Shown here: positions 25,483 to 33,498 of the stretch, piece by piece
How the letters are laid out: the number at the start of each line of letters is the position of its first letter
How positions within the stretch are numbered: the stretch's first letter is position 1
Assembly (NCBI GenBank): GCA_937967795.1
Contig: CALBSK010000035.1
Coordinates: 1 to 34,968 of the forward strand
From: an uncultured Alphaproteobacteria bacterium
GTDB taxonomy: Bacteria; Pseudomonadota; Alphaproteobacteria; UBA9655
Length of the DNA: 34,968 nt
Direction: 5' to 3'
Made by a program: the position numbers and the translations under genes
The notes under the pieces: generated by a model
Told to the model about the DNA's origin: nothing
Databases searched by the model: none
Seen by the model: only the letters and a program-made list of their open reading frames with translations

Positions 25483-26496
25483 ATGGGCATCCAACAAACA
25501 GACGTCGTTATTATTGGGGCAGGCCCCGTAGGGCTTTTTGCCATCTTTGAGTGTGGGATGATGCATTTAAAGTGTCATGTGGTTGACTCTTTAGAGATGG
25601 TAGGTGGACAATGTACCGCTTTGTATCCTGAAAAACCTATTTATGACATTCCTGGTTTTCCTAAGATCCTCGCTGCTGACCTTATTGATAATTTAAAAAA
25701 ACAAGCTGAATCTTTTGAACCTATTTATCATCTAGGTCAACAAGTGGTTAGGCTTGAAAAAGGTTTAGAAGGGTTCTGGCGTCTTGAAACGTCCTTAGGA
25801 GAAATTCTTGAGGCGAAAGCTGTACTTATTGCCGCGGGTGTAGGGGCTTTTGGGCCCAACCGTCCCCCTCTAAAAGGCTTAGAGAGGTTTGAAGGCAAAA
25901 GCATTTTTTATTATGTAAAAAATCGGGAAGATTTCAGGGGAAAACGTCTTATGATTGCCGGTGGAGGGGATTCAGCCGTAGATTGGGCTCTTTCTCTTGC
26001 GGAGATTGCAAAAAAAGTTACTGTTGTTCATCGTCGTTCTAAATTTAGGGCCGCTCCTGAAAGCGAAGCTCAACTCAAGAAGCTTGCAGATGAAGGGATC
26101 ATCGATCTTGTCATTCCATTCCAATTGGACGGTCTTTCTGGAGAAGGAGATAGCCTTCAGACGGTAATCGTCAAATCGCTAGAAGGAAAGTTAAGGGAAA
26201 TTCCAACAGATATTCTTCTTCCTTTTTATGGGCTTTCCATGAACCTCGGGCCTATCGCTCATTGGGGACTTGCGCTTGACACCACCCATGTTACAGTTAA
26301 CCCACAAGATTGTTCGACGAATATTGCAGGTATTTTTGCGATTGGGGACATTGCCTCATATTCTCATAAACTTAAGTTGATTTTGACAGGTTTTGCAGAA
26401 GCGGCTCAGGCAGCTCATGCGATTCGAGCTTATATTCATCCAGGAGAAATCTACCATTTTGAGTATTCAACAACGAGTGGGATACAGGCTTTTTAA
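25483..26496 (+). CDS. Ferredoxin/flavodoxin-NADP(+) reductase, thioredoxin-reductase-like
   Basis: FAD enzyme transferring electrons between NADPH and ferredoxin (YumC/FNR type 2). The 337-residue protein has the FAD motif VVIIGAGPVGLF (12-17 core), MVGGQCTALYPEKPIYDIPG typical of this subgroup, the NADPH motif MIAGGGDSAVDWAL (160-165 core), and the closing GIFAIGDIA. The CxxC of thioredoxin reductase is absent, which separates it from TrxB. ATG 25483 follows the weak RBS AGGAAAAG. It stands alone. Confidence 0.92.
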   Translation: MGIQQTDVVIIGAGPVGLFAIFECGMMHLKCHVVDSLEMVGGQCTALYPEKPIYDIPGFPKILAADLIDNLKKQAESFEPIYHLGQQVVRLEKGLEGFWRLETSLGEILEAKAVLIAAGVGAFGPNRPPLKGLERFEGKSIFYYVKNREDFRGKRLMIAGGGDSAVDWALSLAEIAKKVTVVHRRSKFRAAPESEAQLKKLADEGIIDLVIPFQLDGLSGEGDSLQTVIVKSLEGKLREIPTDILLPFYGLSMNLGPIAHWGLALDTTHVTVNPQDCSTNIAGIFAIGDIASYSHKLKLILTGFAEAAQAAHAIRAYIHPGEIYHFEYSTTSGIQAF

Positions 26497-26557
26497 GAGA
26501 TGTGGCTAACTCTATAAAGAAAAGCATCTTTTACCCGGTTGCTCTGATTTTATTTTT

Positions 26558-28336
26558 CTATTTATCTTTTTGATTTTGTGCCTCTAGCCCAAAGAAGGGA
26601 GCCATTTTTTCATACTTCTTTAAAATTTTCTTTTTCTTTCCAAATATTTCCAGAAAAAGGCCTTTAAATGGAGAAAGTTTTTTTTGTTCTTCAATCTTAC
26701 TTTTTTGCTTTTTAATATCTTCAGTTATGAGGACGAAGGATTTTACTATTAACTCTCGAAGGACCTTTTTCGTTTTCTCTTCAAGAGAATGAAATCCTCG
26801 ATGACGTATAGCGGGGAATAAGTGAAGTGGCTTGATATACTCAAGCTTTTTAAAAATTTTTGTAATTTCGCTCTCATCTCCCCCATTATAAAGCATCAAA
26901 AGAGCGTGTAAAGTAAGGATAGCCTCTTTTTTAATCTTCACTGCCATAAAATTGTTTTGCTGGTCTTGATAAATATATTGCTTTTCAGTGCATATTTGGA
27001 AGTCAGGCAAAATCTTTTTTATTAATTTTTCAGATTGGGCAAAGGCGCCAGCTTCGAAAGGAGTATAAAGAAGAGACTCGCAGTATTTTTTTACTATCAC
27101 AGGATAAAATCCTTGACCACTTGTATGATGGAGGAGGTGTTCCCAATTTTTCAGGGCTGCCTCATAATCGTGTCCTTCAGAAAGTGCGCGTGCTAGGTAA
27201 TAGGCTTCTGGAAACGTATGGGGAATGTAACGATCTTTTAAAAGTTTTAAAATCTTTTCTTTTGTGTTTTCTTCTAGGATCTGTTGAATAGAAAAGAACT
27301 TTAGTAAGAGTTGGGAAAAAAATAAATGAAAGCCCCTCTTCTTGTCGGGCTGCGGGAAAAGTCTTATAAAGCGGTCCATTACATCAGCATTTTTGGGCGA
27401 CCATTCCATAGCGTTTGACAAAAGCGCTTTGGATAAGTGAGAAGCAAACATTTCCCAAAGGTCAAGATCTCCTTGAAAATCTTCGCTTAAAAATAACAGC
27501 CCTTTTTCAAAGTCACCTTTAACGCAATATGAATTTAAAAGGTTTGTTGATAATTCTTTCAAACGCCTTATGAAACCCAAAGAAATTTCATGCCCTTTTG
27601 AATCTTTAAAAATAGAGCAACGACAAAATTTTAAAAATTTTTCTATATTCTGTACGTCTAATTCACTTGTAATCGCACCAGTCTTAATCGTTTCTGTCAG
27701 CGTTAGGAAATCTTCAGCTTTACTAAAATAAACATACCACTCTTTTTTAATAAACCTAACCTTATCTTTTGAAGGGATTGTGTAAGGAAAAAGATTTTTG
27801 TCATCTTCCTTGGTTTCTAAAAGACGTGAAGCTCCTAAAAGGTTTTTAAGGGAATATTGCTCCCTAACAGATCCTCTACGGAGGATTTTTTCAAAACCTT
27901 TTTGGTCAATTTTTTGGCCTTGAACAATTTTTTTCAGAAAATCTAATTGTTTGGCGGAAAGCCCCACATTCTCTACTTGACTTAAGAGCGATATAAACGG
28001 GGAAGAGTTTTGAATACTTTTTTGAAATTTCTTAATGAACTGTTGGTCACGTGAAAAATATTTATCTATTAAAGAGTTCCATTTTTTACATGTTGTTCTT
28101 ATTTTTATCTGATCTGGAATCGGTAAGAAATTGAAAATGAGGACAAGAACCTCATTAGGGCATTCCATAAGAGGAGAGGAGTTCATTTTTTGCTTTTTGG
28201 GAAGATATTTTCTATTACTCGAAGATTCGGAATTTTTTTTCTTCGTATGTCCCGCAATAGAAGGATCGGCTAATCCTATAAGGCCACATAAAGCTATTGC
28301 AAGTGCAGATAATTTCAACAAGCTTTTTACCACCAT
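26558..28336 (-). CDS. Secreted F-box protein with TPR-like helical body, candidate host effector
   Basis: From ATG 28336 the protein is 592 residues; an upstream in-frame TTG at 28348 is less likely. Residues 1-28 form a Sec signal peptide (MVVKSLLKLSALAIALC...DPSIA). After a basic Ser/Lys linker, residues about 56-93 match the eukaryotic F-box pattern: MECPNEVLVLIFNFLPIPDQ, then IKIRTTCKKWNSLID with the conserved Cys and Trp. The rest is helical, with TPR-like stretches (AYYLARALSEGHDYEAALKNW). It ends in a Lys-rich coiled segment. F-boxes bind Skp1 in host SCF ubiquitin ligases; effectors of Legionella and others use this to redirect ubiquitination. Export and host target are inference. 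It is monocistronic, AT-rich and Lys-rich. Confidence 0.82.
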   Translation of the reverse strand: MVVKSLLKLSALAIALCGLIGLADPSIAGHTKKKNSESSSNRKYLPKKQKMNSSPLMECPNEVLVLIFNFLPIPDQIKIRTTCKKWNSLIDKYFSRDQQFIKKFQKSIQNSSPFISLLSQVENVGLSAKQLDFLKKIVQGQKIDQKGFEKILRRGSVREQYSLKNLLGASRLLETKEDDKNLFPYTIPSKDKVRFIKKEWYVYFSKAEDFLTLTETIKTGAITSELDVQNIEKFLKFCRCSIFKDSKGHEISLGFIRRLKELSTNLLNSYCVKGDFEKGLLFLSEDFQGDLDLWEMFASHLSKALLSNAMEWSPKNADVMDRFIRLFPQPDKKRGFHLFFSQLLLKFFSIQQILEENTKEKILKLLKDRYIPHTFPEAYYLARALSEGHDYEAALKNWEHLLHHTSGQGFYPVIVKKYCESLLYTPFEAGAFAQSEKLIKKILPDFQICTEKQYIYQDQQNNFMAVKIKKEAILTLHALLMLYNGGDESEITKIFKKLEYIKPLHLFPAIRHRGFHSLEEKTKKVLRELIVKSFVLITEDIKKQKSKIEEQKKLSPFKGLFLEIFGKKKKILKKYEKMAPFFGLEAQNQKDK

Positions 28337-28474
28337 CTGATATTCCAATTAATTGTCAGAATAGCTATATATTTCAAAGCATTGTGTCAAGAGGAAAGAG
28401 AGATTTACGAAACAAGAACAAGATTAGGGTTGCAGAAAGGATGAAAAGTCAGCTATTTTCCCTTCATTCCTTAT

Positions 28475-28566
28475 GGAGGGGTGGCCGAGTGGTTGAAGGC
28501 GCACGATTGGAAATCGTGTATACGGCAGAAACCGTATCGAGGGTTCGAATCCCTCTCCCTCCGCCA
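28475..28566 (+). tRNA. tRNA-Ser(GGA)
   Basis: 92 bases with a long variable arm (TACGGCAGAAACCGTA), acceptor GGAGGG pairing with CCCTCC, anticodon loop TTGGAAA giving GGA, T-arm GGGTTCGAATCCC, discriminator G and encoded CCA, as for class II tRNA-Ser. Confidence 0.96.
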
Positions 28567-28570
28567 GCTA

Positions 28571-29056
28571 TCAAAGGTCCCCAAGTTCATCTAACTTTTC
28601 AGTTCTTCTTAAATGTCGACCCTCTTCAAACGGTGAATTAAGAAAAATTTCAAAGCAAGAAACCGCTTCTTCTTTGCCAATCAAACGCTCACCCAGAACA
28701 AGAATATTCGCATCATTATGGGCGCACGCCAACTTTGCCATCAGTCCATTCCAACAAAGGGCAGCTCGGATGCCCTTAAACCGGTTTGCACCGATGCTCA
28801 TGCCAATTCCACTTCCACAGATCAAAATCCCTTTTGCACCTGCAAGAACTTCTTTCACAACAGGTTCAATATAATCAGGATAATCCACAGAATCCGTTGA
28901 ATGGGTGCCACAATCCATGATCGTGTAGCCCCAATCGCGGGCTATTTCTTTTAAATATTCTTTATATTCAAATCCTGCATGGTCGCTACCGAAAACAAGA
29001 GTACCTTTAGAAAGTTTGGAATTCGCTTTTGCAATATTGATGACTCTTTCTTCCAT
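28571..29056 (-). CDS. rpiB: Ribose-5-phosphate isomerase B
   Basis: Interconverts ribose-5-P and ribulose-5-P in the pentose phosphate route. The 161-residue protein has VFGSDHAGFEYKEYLK (Asp25, His26), the catalytic Cys80 in ILICGSGIGMSIGANRFKG, and CAHNDANILVLGER. An N-terminal extension of about 18 residues precedes the usual start; no methionine other than the first fits. It is five bases downstream of the MotB/OmpA-like gene and last of the reverse icd cluster; its stop is four bases from the convergent tRNA-Ser. Confidence 0.93.
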   Translation of the reverse strand: MEERVINIAKANSKLSKGTLVFGSDHAGFEYKEYLKEIARDWGYTIMDCGTHSTDSVDYPDYIEPVVKEVLAGAKGILICGSGIGMSIGANRFKGIRAALCWNGLMAKLACAHNDANILVLGERLIGKEEAVSCFEIFLNSPFEEGRHLRRTEKLDELGDL

Positions 29057-29061
29057 CGCCT

Positions 29062-29955
29062 CTACCTTTGATCTAGTTTAAGCTCAATACGGCGATTTCC
29101 CGCATCACTTGCACCTTTTTCGAGAGGATGAAATTCTCCAAAACCGGCAGCGGCTAAATGTTTTGCTGGGATGCCTTCCTTGATTAGGAATTTGATGACC
29201 GATATGGCGCGTGCTGCTGAAAGTTCCCAATTCGAATCAAATTTATCTGTGTGAATAGGCTTGTTATCCGTATGACCATCCACACGTAAGACCCATTTAA
29301 GATCGGAAGGCATTTTTGCTGAAATGTCTTTAAGCGTTGCGGCCAACTTCTTTAGTTTTTCCTCGCCTTCTTTTCCTAAAGTCGCAGAGGCTGAGGGAAA
29401 AAGAACCTCCGATTGAAAAACAAAGCGGTCCCCTACAATTCTTACATCCGAACGATTGGAAAGGAGTTCTTTCAATTTTCCAAAAAATTCAGAACGATAC
29501 TTTTCAAGTTCTTCTACCTTTTGCGCAAGAGCTGCGGCCAGTTTTTTATCTAAATCTTCGATCGTCAATTTCTGTTGAAAGGTCGTTTCTTCTGAAGCGT
29601 CTAATGCCGTATTAAGGGCTTGGAGTTGTTGGTTCAAGATTTCAATCTGGTGTTGAAGAGTGGTAAGAAGAATTTCCGCATCGAGGGCACGTTTTTCCGT
29701 CACATTAAAAGTGCTGGTGAGATCGGCATTCTTTTTTTGTTCAATTTGCAGCAAATTAGAAATTTGCTGTATCTTCGCTTGAAGAGAGTCAAGACCGCGT
29801 TGGCTTCCTTGGAGAGCATCAGAGAGATAAATTTGTGAAACCACAAAAATCATGAGCGCAAAGATCAGGACAATCAGAAGTGTAGCTAAAGCATCAACGA
29901 AACCTGGCCAGACATCTAATGTGACCCCTTTTTGTCGGCGAGCGTATGTAGCCAT
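29062..29955 (-). CDS. MotB/OmpA-like peptidoglycan-binding protein
   Basis: 297 residues in three parts. The N-terminal WPGFVDALATLLIVLIFALM is a transmembrane helix (about 22-44) with Asp21 placed like the proton-binding Asp of MotB/ExbD. A long Gln/Leu/Lys coiled coil covers about residues 50-160. The C-terminal OmpA-type domain contains DGHTDNKPI and NWELSAARAISVIKFL for meso-DAP binding. Alphaproteobacteria often carry this protein next to a MotA/TolQ-like partner, but here the neighbours are icd (24 bases upstream) and rpiB, so the partner must be elsewhere or absent. It probably anchors an ion-driven complex to peptidoglycan; flagella are not implied. Confidence 0.87.
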   Translation of the reverse strand: MATYARRQKGVTLDVWPGFVDALATLLIVLIFALMIFVVSQIYLSDALQGSQRGLDSLQAKIQQISNLLQIEQKKNADLTSTFNVTEKRALDAEILLTTLQHQIEILNQQLQALNTALDASEETTFQQKLTIEDLDKKLAAALAQKVEELEKYRSEFFGKLKELLSNRSDVRIVGDRFVFQSEVLFPSASATLGKEGEEKLKKLAATLKDISAKMPSDLKWVLRVDGHTDNKPIHTDKFDSNWELSAARAISVIKFLIKEGIPAKHLAAAGFGEFHPLEKGASDAGNRRIELKLDQR

Positions 29956-29979
29956 TGATCCTCCTAAATGATTGGAATT

Positions 29980-31413
29980 TTAGGCTTCTCCTTGGGCTTT
30001 TGTAAAGCCTGGCATATGATTAAATTCGCAAAGCTTTTCAACATGCATCCATCGATGCTGCCTCCCGATTCTCGCGAGGAAGTCCAAAATAGCGCTATCG
30101 TCCATTTTCGTTTCTTTCTCTTTCAGAAAGAATCTGGCTCGCCAGTGATCAGTCATGTCGGATCTTACCCCATCTAAAATAGGGTAGACTTGAATGCCAC
30201 GGTTAGAGATCATCTTAAGGAAAAAAGGGGAGGGGGCGGCTATTTTTTCAAGACTTTTTCCTAAGTCTTCGGCAGAAAGTGTGCTTTCAATAAAGATATC
30301 AACTCCGACTTCCTTTCGTGCAACGGTTTTACAAGAATCTTTTGAAGGGCGTAAATGCAAAGACTTATAAGAACGAGAGGGCCAAAAATGTGTGGTCTTG
30401 CCCAAATTTTGAATCACAATATCAGTAAAGTCGGTCGTTGAGAGGATAGATTTCTTACCCAAATCTGGGGTGAACGCTTTTTGGACACCGAGTGTGTAAA
30501 GAAGAGATTGTTCGATAAGATATGCCGCTTCAAATTCCTCCAAATGGCGTAACATTAAAACTGTTGAGAGTAATATAGCCGTCGGATTCGCCTTGTTTTT
30601 ACCCGCAATATCCGGGGCAGAGCCATGAACGGCTTCAAAAATTGAGACTTTGTCTCCACTATTTGCCGAAGGGGCTACCCCAAGTCCTCCGACAAGAGCC
30701 GAGCCTAAGTCACTGATGATATCTCCTTGAAGGTTTGTTGTGACGATGACATCAAAGATTTCGGGGTGCATTACCATTTGATGGGCACAATTATCTATAA
30801 TAATATGGTGGGCTTCAATGTCGGGATAATCTTTGGAAATGTCTTCAAACGTTTTTTTAAAAAGCCCTTCTGTGAGTTTTAAAATATTAGCCTTGGTTGC
30901 ACAATGAACTTTTTGACGCCCTTCGCAGCGGGCCAGTTCAAAAGCAAAGCGAATGATTTTTTCAGATCCTTGTCGTGTGATAAGTTTTAAGGCTTCAGCC
31001 ACATGAGGCGTTTGAAGATATTCGATTCCTGTATAAACATCTTCGATGTTTTCTCGGACAACAACAAAGTCAATCAGCTTTCCTTCAAAAGGACCATGAA
31101 TTCCCGGAATATGACGAACAGGCCGTGTGTTGGCATAGGTATCAAAAAGAGCGCGCAATGTGACATTCGCACTTTTTTCGCCATAACCGACAGGAGTTTC
31201 AAGAGGACCTTTAAGACCGACTTGGGTCCGTTTTAAAGAATCGATGGTTTCTTGAGGAACGCCTGTTTCTATTCCCTTTTTAAAAACTTTGGCGCCTGCT
31301 TCGCACACGTCCCATTGAATTTTAACACCACTTGCATCGACAACTCGCTGGGCGGCATGAATAATTTCGGGGCCTACTCCATCTCCTTCGATAAGTGTGA
31401 CGGCTTTTGCCAT
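29980..31413 (-). CDS. icd: Isocitrate dehydrogenase, Rickettsia/Thermus type
   Basis: TCA cycle enzyme converting isocitrate to 2-oxoglutarate. AAGGAGG five bases before ATG 31413 sets the start (MAKAVTLIEGDGVGPEI), giving 477 residues; the open frame extends further upstream without an RBS. Substrate motifs are SANVTLRAL (Ser81, Asn83) and NTRPVRHIPG; metal-binding Asp lies in LQGDIISDLGSALVGGLG. The coenzyme loop reads HGSAPDIAGKNKANP, with Asp268-Ile269 where NADP enzymes carry Lys-Tyr, so NAD+ use is predicted. The C-terminal domain of about 140 residues (from about 340) is the extension seen in Thermus and Rickettsia enzymes. First gene of icd-motB-like-rpiB. Confidence 0.92.
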   Translation of the reverse strand: MAKAVTLIEGDGVGPEIIHAAQRVVDASGVKIQWDVCEAGAKVFKKGIETGVPQETIDSLKRTQVGLKGPLETPVGYGEKSANVTLRALFDTYANTRPVRHIPGIHGPFEGKLIDFVVVRENIEDVYTGIEYLQTPHVAEALKLITRQGSEKIIRFAFELARCEGRQKVHCATKANILKLTEGLFKKTFEDISKDYPDIEAHHIIIDNCAHQMVMHPEIFDVIVTTNLQGDIISDLGSALVGGLGVAPSANSGDKVSIFEAVHGSAPDIAGKNKANPTAILLSTVLMLRHLEEFEAAYLIEQSLLYTLGVQKAFTPDLGKKSILSTTDFTDIVIQNLGKTTHFWPSRSYKSLHLRPSKDSCKTVARKEVGVDIFIESTLSAEDLGKSLEKIAAPSPFFLKMISNRGIQVYPILDGVRSDMTDHWRARFFLKEKETKMDDSAILDFLARIGRQHRWMHVEKLCEFNHMPGFTKAQGEA

Positions 31414-31483
31414 GAATGCCTCCTTGAGTGCTATAAATTGGATATAATTTACTGGATTATCAACAAAAATCAATAAGATTGAC

Positions 31484-31513
31484 TTGAAGCGGATCCTATT
31501 TTGATCGTATGAT
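31484..31513 (+). promoter_or_regulatory. Possible promoter for the EamA transporter gene
   Basis: TTGAAG (31484-31489) and TATGAT (31508-31513) with an 18-base spacer lie 33 bases before the ATG; in the divergent icd intergenic region. Confidence 0.35.
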
Positions 31514-31545
31514 TTGAAGCTTATTCACGCATTCTTCTGGGAAAA

Positions 31546-32424
31546 ATGTTGCCAAACACCTCTCTTTCCAAATCTGTTTTATGGGCTTGTCTCGGGAGTG
31601 GGTTAATTGGCTCATCGGCAATCTTTGTTCGCCTTTCAGATTTGGGTCCCATTACGACAGGTTTCTATCGTATGCTTTTTGCCCTTCCCTTATTAGCTCT
31701 CTGGATGGGAAAGGAAAAGAAAGAAGGCATTCTTCAGAACCTTTTTCCAATAAAGGGGTTTTGGTTGTTTATCAGTGCAGGTGCTTTCTTTGCTTTTGAT
31801 CTTGCTTTATGGAATTGGTCGATTGACCATACAACCATTGTTAACTCGACGCTTTTCAATAATACGGCTGCTTTTTTTGTGCCTCTTCTGATGTGGATAG
31901 GATTTCGAGAAAAGCCTCCTCTCCGTTTTATGATGGCTACCTGCGCTGGTTTTGTGGGATGTGCATTCCTTGTGGGAGAGGGTATATCTTTCAGTTTAAC
32001 AAACCTTTTAGGAGATATCGTTGCGTTACTATCAGGTGTTATGGTCGCGCTTTACCTGATTTCGCTTAAATGGATTCGCGAAGAAATTTCAACAGGACTC
32101 CTGATGTTTTGGACGGGAGCCTTTTGTATGCTCTTTTTGGCCGGTCTTGCCTACCTTTTTGGGGAGTCTTTTTGGCCACTCACTTTTATCGACTTTATCA
32201 GTGTCATCAGCCAAGCTGTTCTTGTTCATGTTGTGGGCCAAGGTCTTTTGGCCTATTCCTTAGGAAAAATACCGGCTGCGTATGTGGCCCTCATCCTCTT
32301 TTTAGCGCCCGTAACAGGTGCCATCCTGGGTTGGATTTTCTACGCTGAAGCTTTAAACTTTACGAAGGCGTTTGGCATGATGCTTATTATGGTCAGTATC
32401 ATGGCTGTTCAAAAAAGAGGTTAA
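31546..32424 (+). CDS. EamA/DMT family transporter
   Basis: 292 residues forming about ten transmembrane helices in two EamA repeats: the first starts at LWACLGSGLIGSSAIFVRLS, the second at LLGDIVALLSGVMVALYLIS. The second half has the typical AYSLGKIPAAYVALILFLAPVTGAILGW stretch (family AYxxGLxxxPAxxAxxLxxLxP), and it ends in a basic tail. Family members move amino acids, nucleotides or S-adenosylmethionine; intracellular relatives import SAM, but the substrate here is not readable. GGGA precedes ATG 31546. Confidence 0.9.
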   Translation: MLPNTSLSKSVLWACLGSGLIGSSAIFVRLSDLGPITTGFYRMLFALPLLALWMGKEKKEGILQNLFPIKGFWLFISAGAFFAFDLALWNWSIDHTTIVNSTLFNNTAAFFVPLLMWIGFREKPPLRFMMATCAGFVGCAFLVGEGISFSLTNLLGDIVALLSGVMVALYLISLKWIREEISTGLLMFWTGAFCMLFLAGLAYLFGESFWPLTFIDFISVISQAVLVHVVGQGLLAYSLGKIPAAYVALILFLAPVTGAILGWIFYAEALNFTKAFGMMLIMVSIMAVQKRG

Positions 32425-32462
32425 TCTTATAATGAGTAGAGCTCCTCTACAAATATCTTTCT

Positions 32463-32509
32463 TCATGAGAGATTCGTTCAGGCCAAAAGCTTTTACTCAT
32501 CTCTCATGA
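32463..32509. repeat. 11-bp inverted repeat between convergent genes
   Basis: TCATGAGAGAT (32463-32473) is the exact reverse complement of ATCTCTCATGA (32499-32509); the 25-base loop contains the palindrome AAAAGCTTTT. No T-run follows on either strand. It may act as a transcript end for the EamA gene. Confidence 0.6.
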
Positions 32510-32584
32510 GAGTACAGATCGATTAACTAACTTGTGAATTAGATCGAACATCTTTTACGTATTATTGATAACGTATTTCTGAAT

Positions 32585-32803
32585 TTATTCAGTTTCTGAT
32601 TTTACTGGACGGCATACGAAACCTATATAATTAGCTGCAAACGCCTCTTTACATTGATTCTCGCATACATCAATAGTAGAGACCTTACCGATGTGTATTT
32701 TCGTCCCCTTTACTCCCATACAACTACATATACAATCTGCCCATACCCCTTCATTTATTCCTATAAGAGTCAGTAGAGCTACGAAAAATATTCTTTTATA
32801 CAT
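32585..32803 (-). CDS. Small Cys-rich secreted protein, unknown
   Basis: From ATG 32803 (another in-frame ATG lies at 32818; neither has a clear RBS) the product is 72 residues. The N-terminal 22 form a Sec signal peptide (MYKRIFFVALLTLIG, ending GVWA). The mature part of about 50 residues has six Cys: CICSC at 24-28, then 47, 51 and 64, enough for three disulfides. No family is recognised. Such small exported Cys-rich proteins can be toxins, inhibitors or surface proteins; no function is assigned. Confidence 0.7.
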   Translation of the reverse strand: MYKRIFFVALLTLIGINEGVWADCICSCMGVKGTKIHIGKVSTIDVCENQCKEAFAANYIGFVCRPVKSETE

Positions 32804-33021
32804 ATTTATTTCTTTCATTAATTTAGAGTTATTCTTAAGTAATTTTATAAACTTTTGTATAGTTTATATTTTCTTCTTAGATTTTATGTTTATAACATGC
32901 CTAGGTTAAATTTCAGTTAAAGACGTTCTTTCTTATTGCTCTTATGCATAAGCTTATTGTCCTTGTTAAGGCTATGACGTATCTACATTCGATAAAATAA
33001 GGGAGATATACAATCAGCGTC

Positions 33022-33040
33022 ATCTCTGTTCAAAAGAGAT
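33022..33040. terminator. Hairpin at the 3' end of the Rap1a/Tai-like gene
   Basis: ATCTCT (33022-33027) pairs with AGAGAT (33035-33040); it touches the stop codon of the reverse gene. A T-run follows only on the plus strand, so the terminator role is uncertain. Confidence 0.35.
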
Positions 33041-33426
33041 CATGATTTTTTCAATAGACTCTCTTTCTTTTCTTCTTTTTTGGGGGAGCAGCTATATTTT
33101 TTTGAAAAGGAAGTCGAAACCCCTATAAACGCGGGGCCTGTGGCAAGAGAAAGATTCTGCTGAGCCCAAGAGATATAGAGGTCAACAATTTCTTTGTTTG
33201 AAATATCTTCGGGAAAGCAAATATCGATATATTCGTCGTTCACGTCAACAATGTTTCGATAAAATTGGGCGGCGTTAGCCGCACTGATAATAAATCCGTA
33301 GCAGAAGTTCTGAGGAGCCTTTCCCTTGTCCTGACAAGCCTCTAAAAGCTCTTTATTTGAAATACTTGTGGCAAAGAGGGGAGTCCATAATAAAAAAGTC
33401 AAAAGAAGGAAAATCATCTTTTTCAT
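33040..33426 (-). CDS. Rap1a/Tai family periplasmic protein
   Basis: Start at ATG 33426 (MKKMIFLLLTFLLW) with GGGG seven bases upstream; 128 residues with a signal peptide of about 19. The mature domain fits the Rap1a/Tai immunity family by eye: LLEACQ, FCYGFIISAANAAQF, IDICFPEDISNKEIVDLYISWAQ and a final YSC. The four Cys (31, 42, 70, 113) are in the usual places for two disulfides. Founding members neutralise type VI secreted peptidoglycan amidases in the periplasm; many homologues have no known partner. A basic KKEEKKESLLKKS tail is extra. No amidase gene is adjacent, and the T6SS genes are 20 kb away. Confidence 0.72.
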   Translation of the reverse strand: MKKMIFLLLTFLLWTPLFATSISNKELLEACQDKGKAPQNFCYGFIISAANAAQFYRNIVDVNDEYIDICFPEDISNKEIVDLYISWAQQNLSLATGPAFIGVSTSFSKKYSCSPKKEEKKESLLKKS

Positions 33427-33498
33427 GAAAAGCCCCACTGTTTTATATACACATTTCCCTCCATTGTGATATATTTTCTTTGAAAAAGAAAGAAAAAT

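Noticed and set aside
31414..31473. Upstream in-frame extension of icd by 20 codons
   Set aside because: The strong AAGGAGG is placed for ATG 31413, and the shorter start gives the normal family N-terminus.
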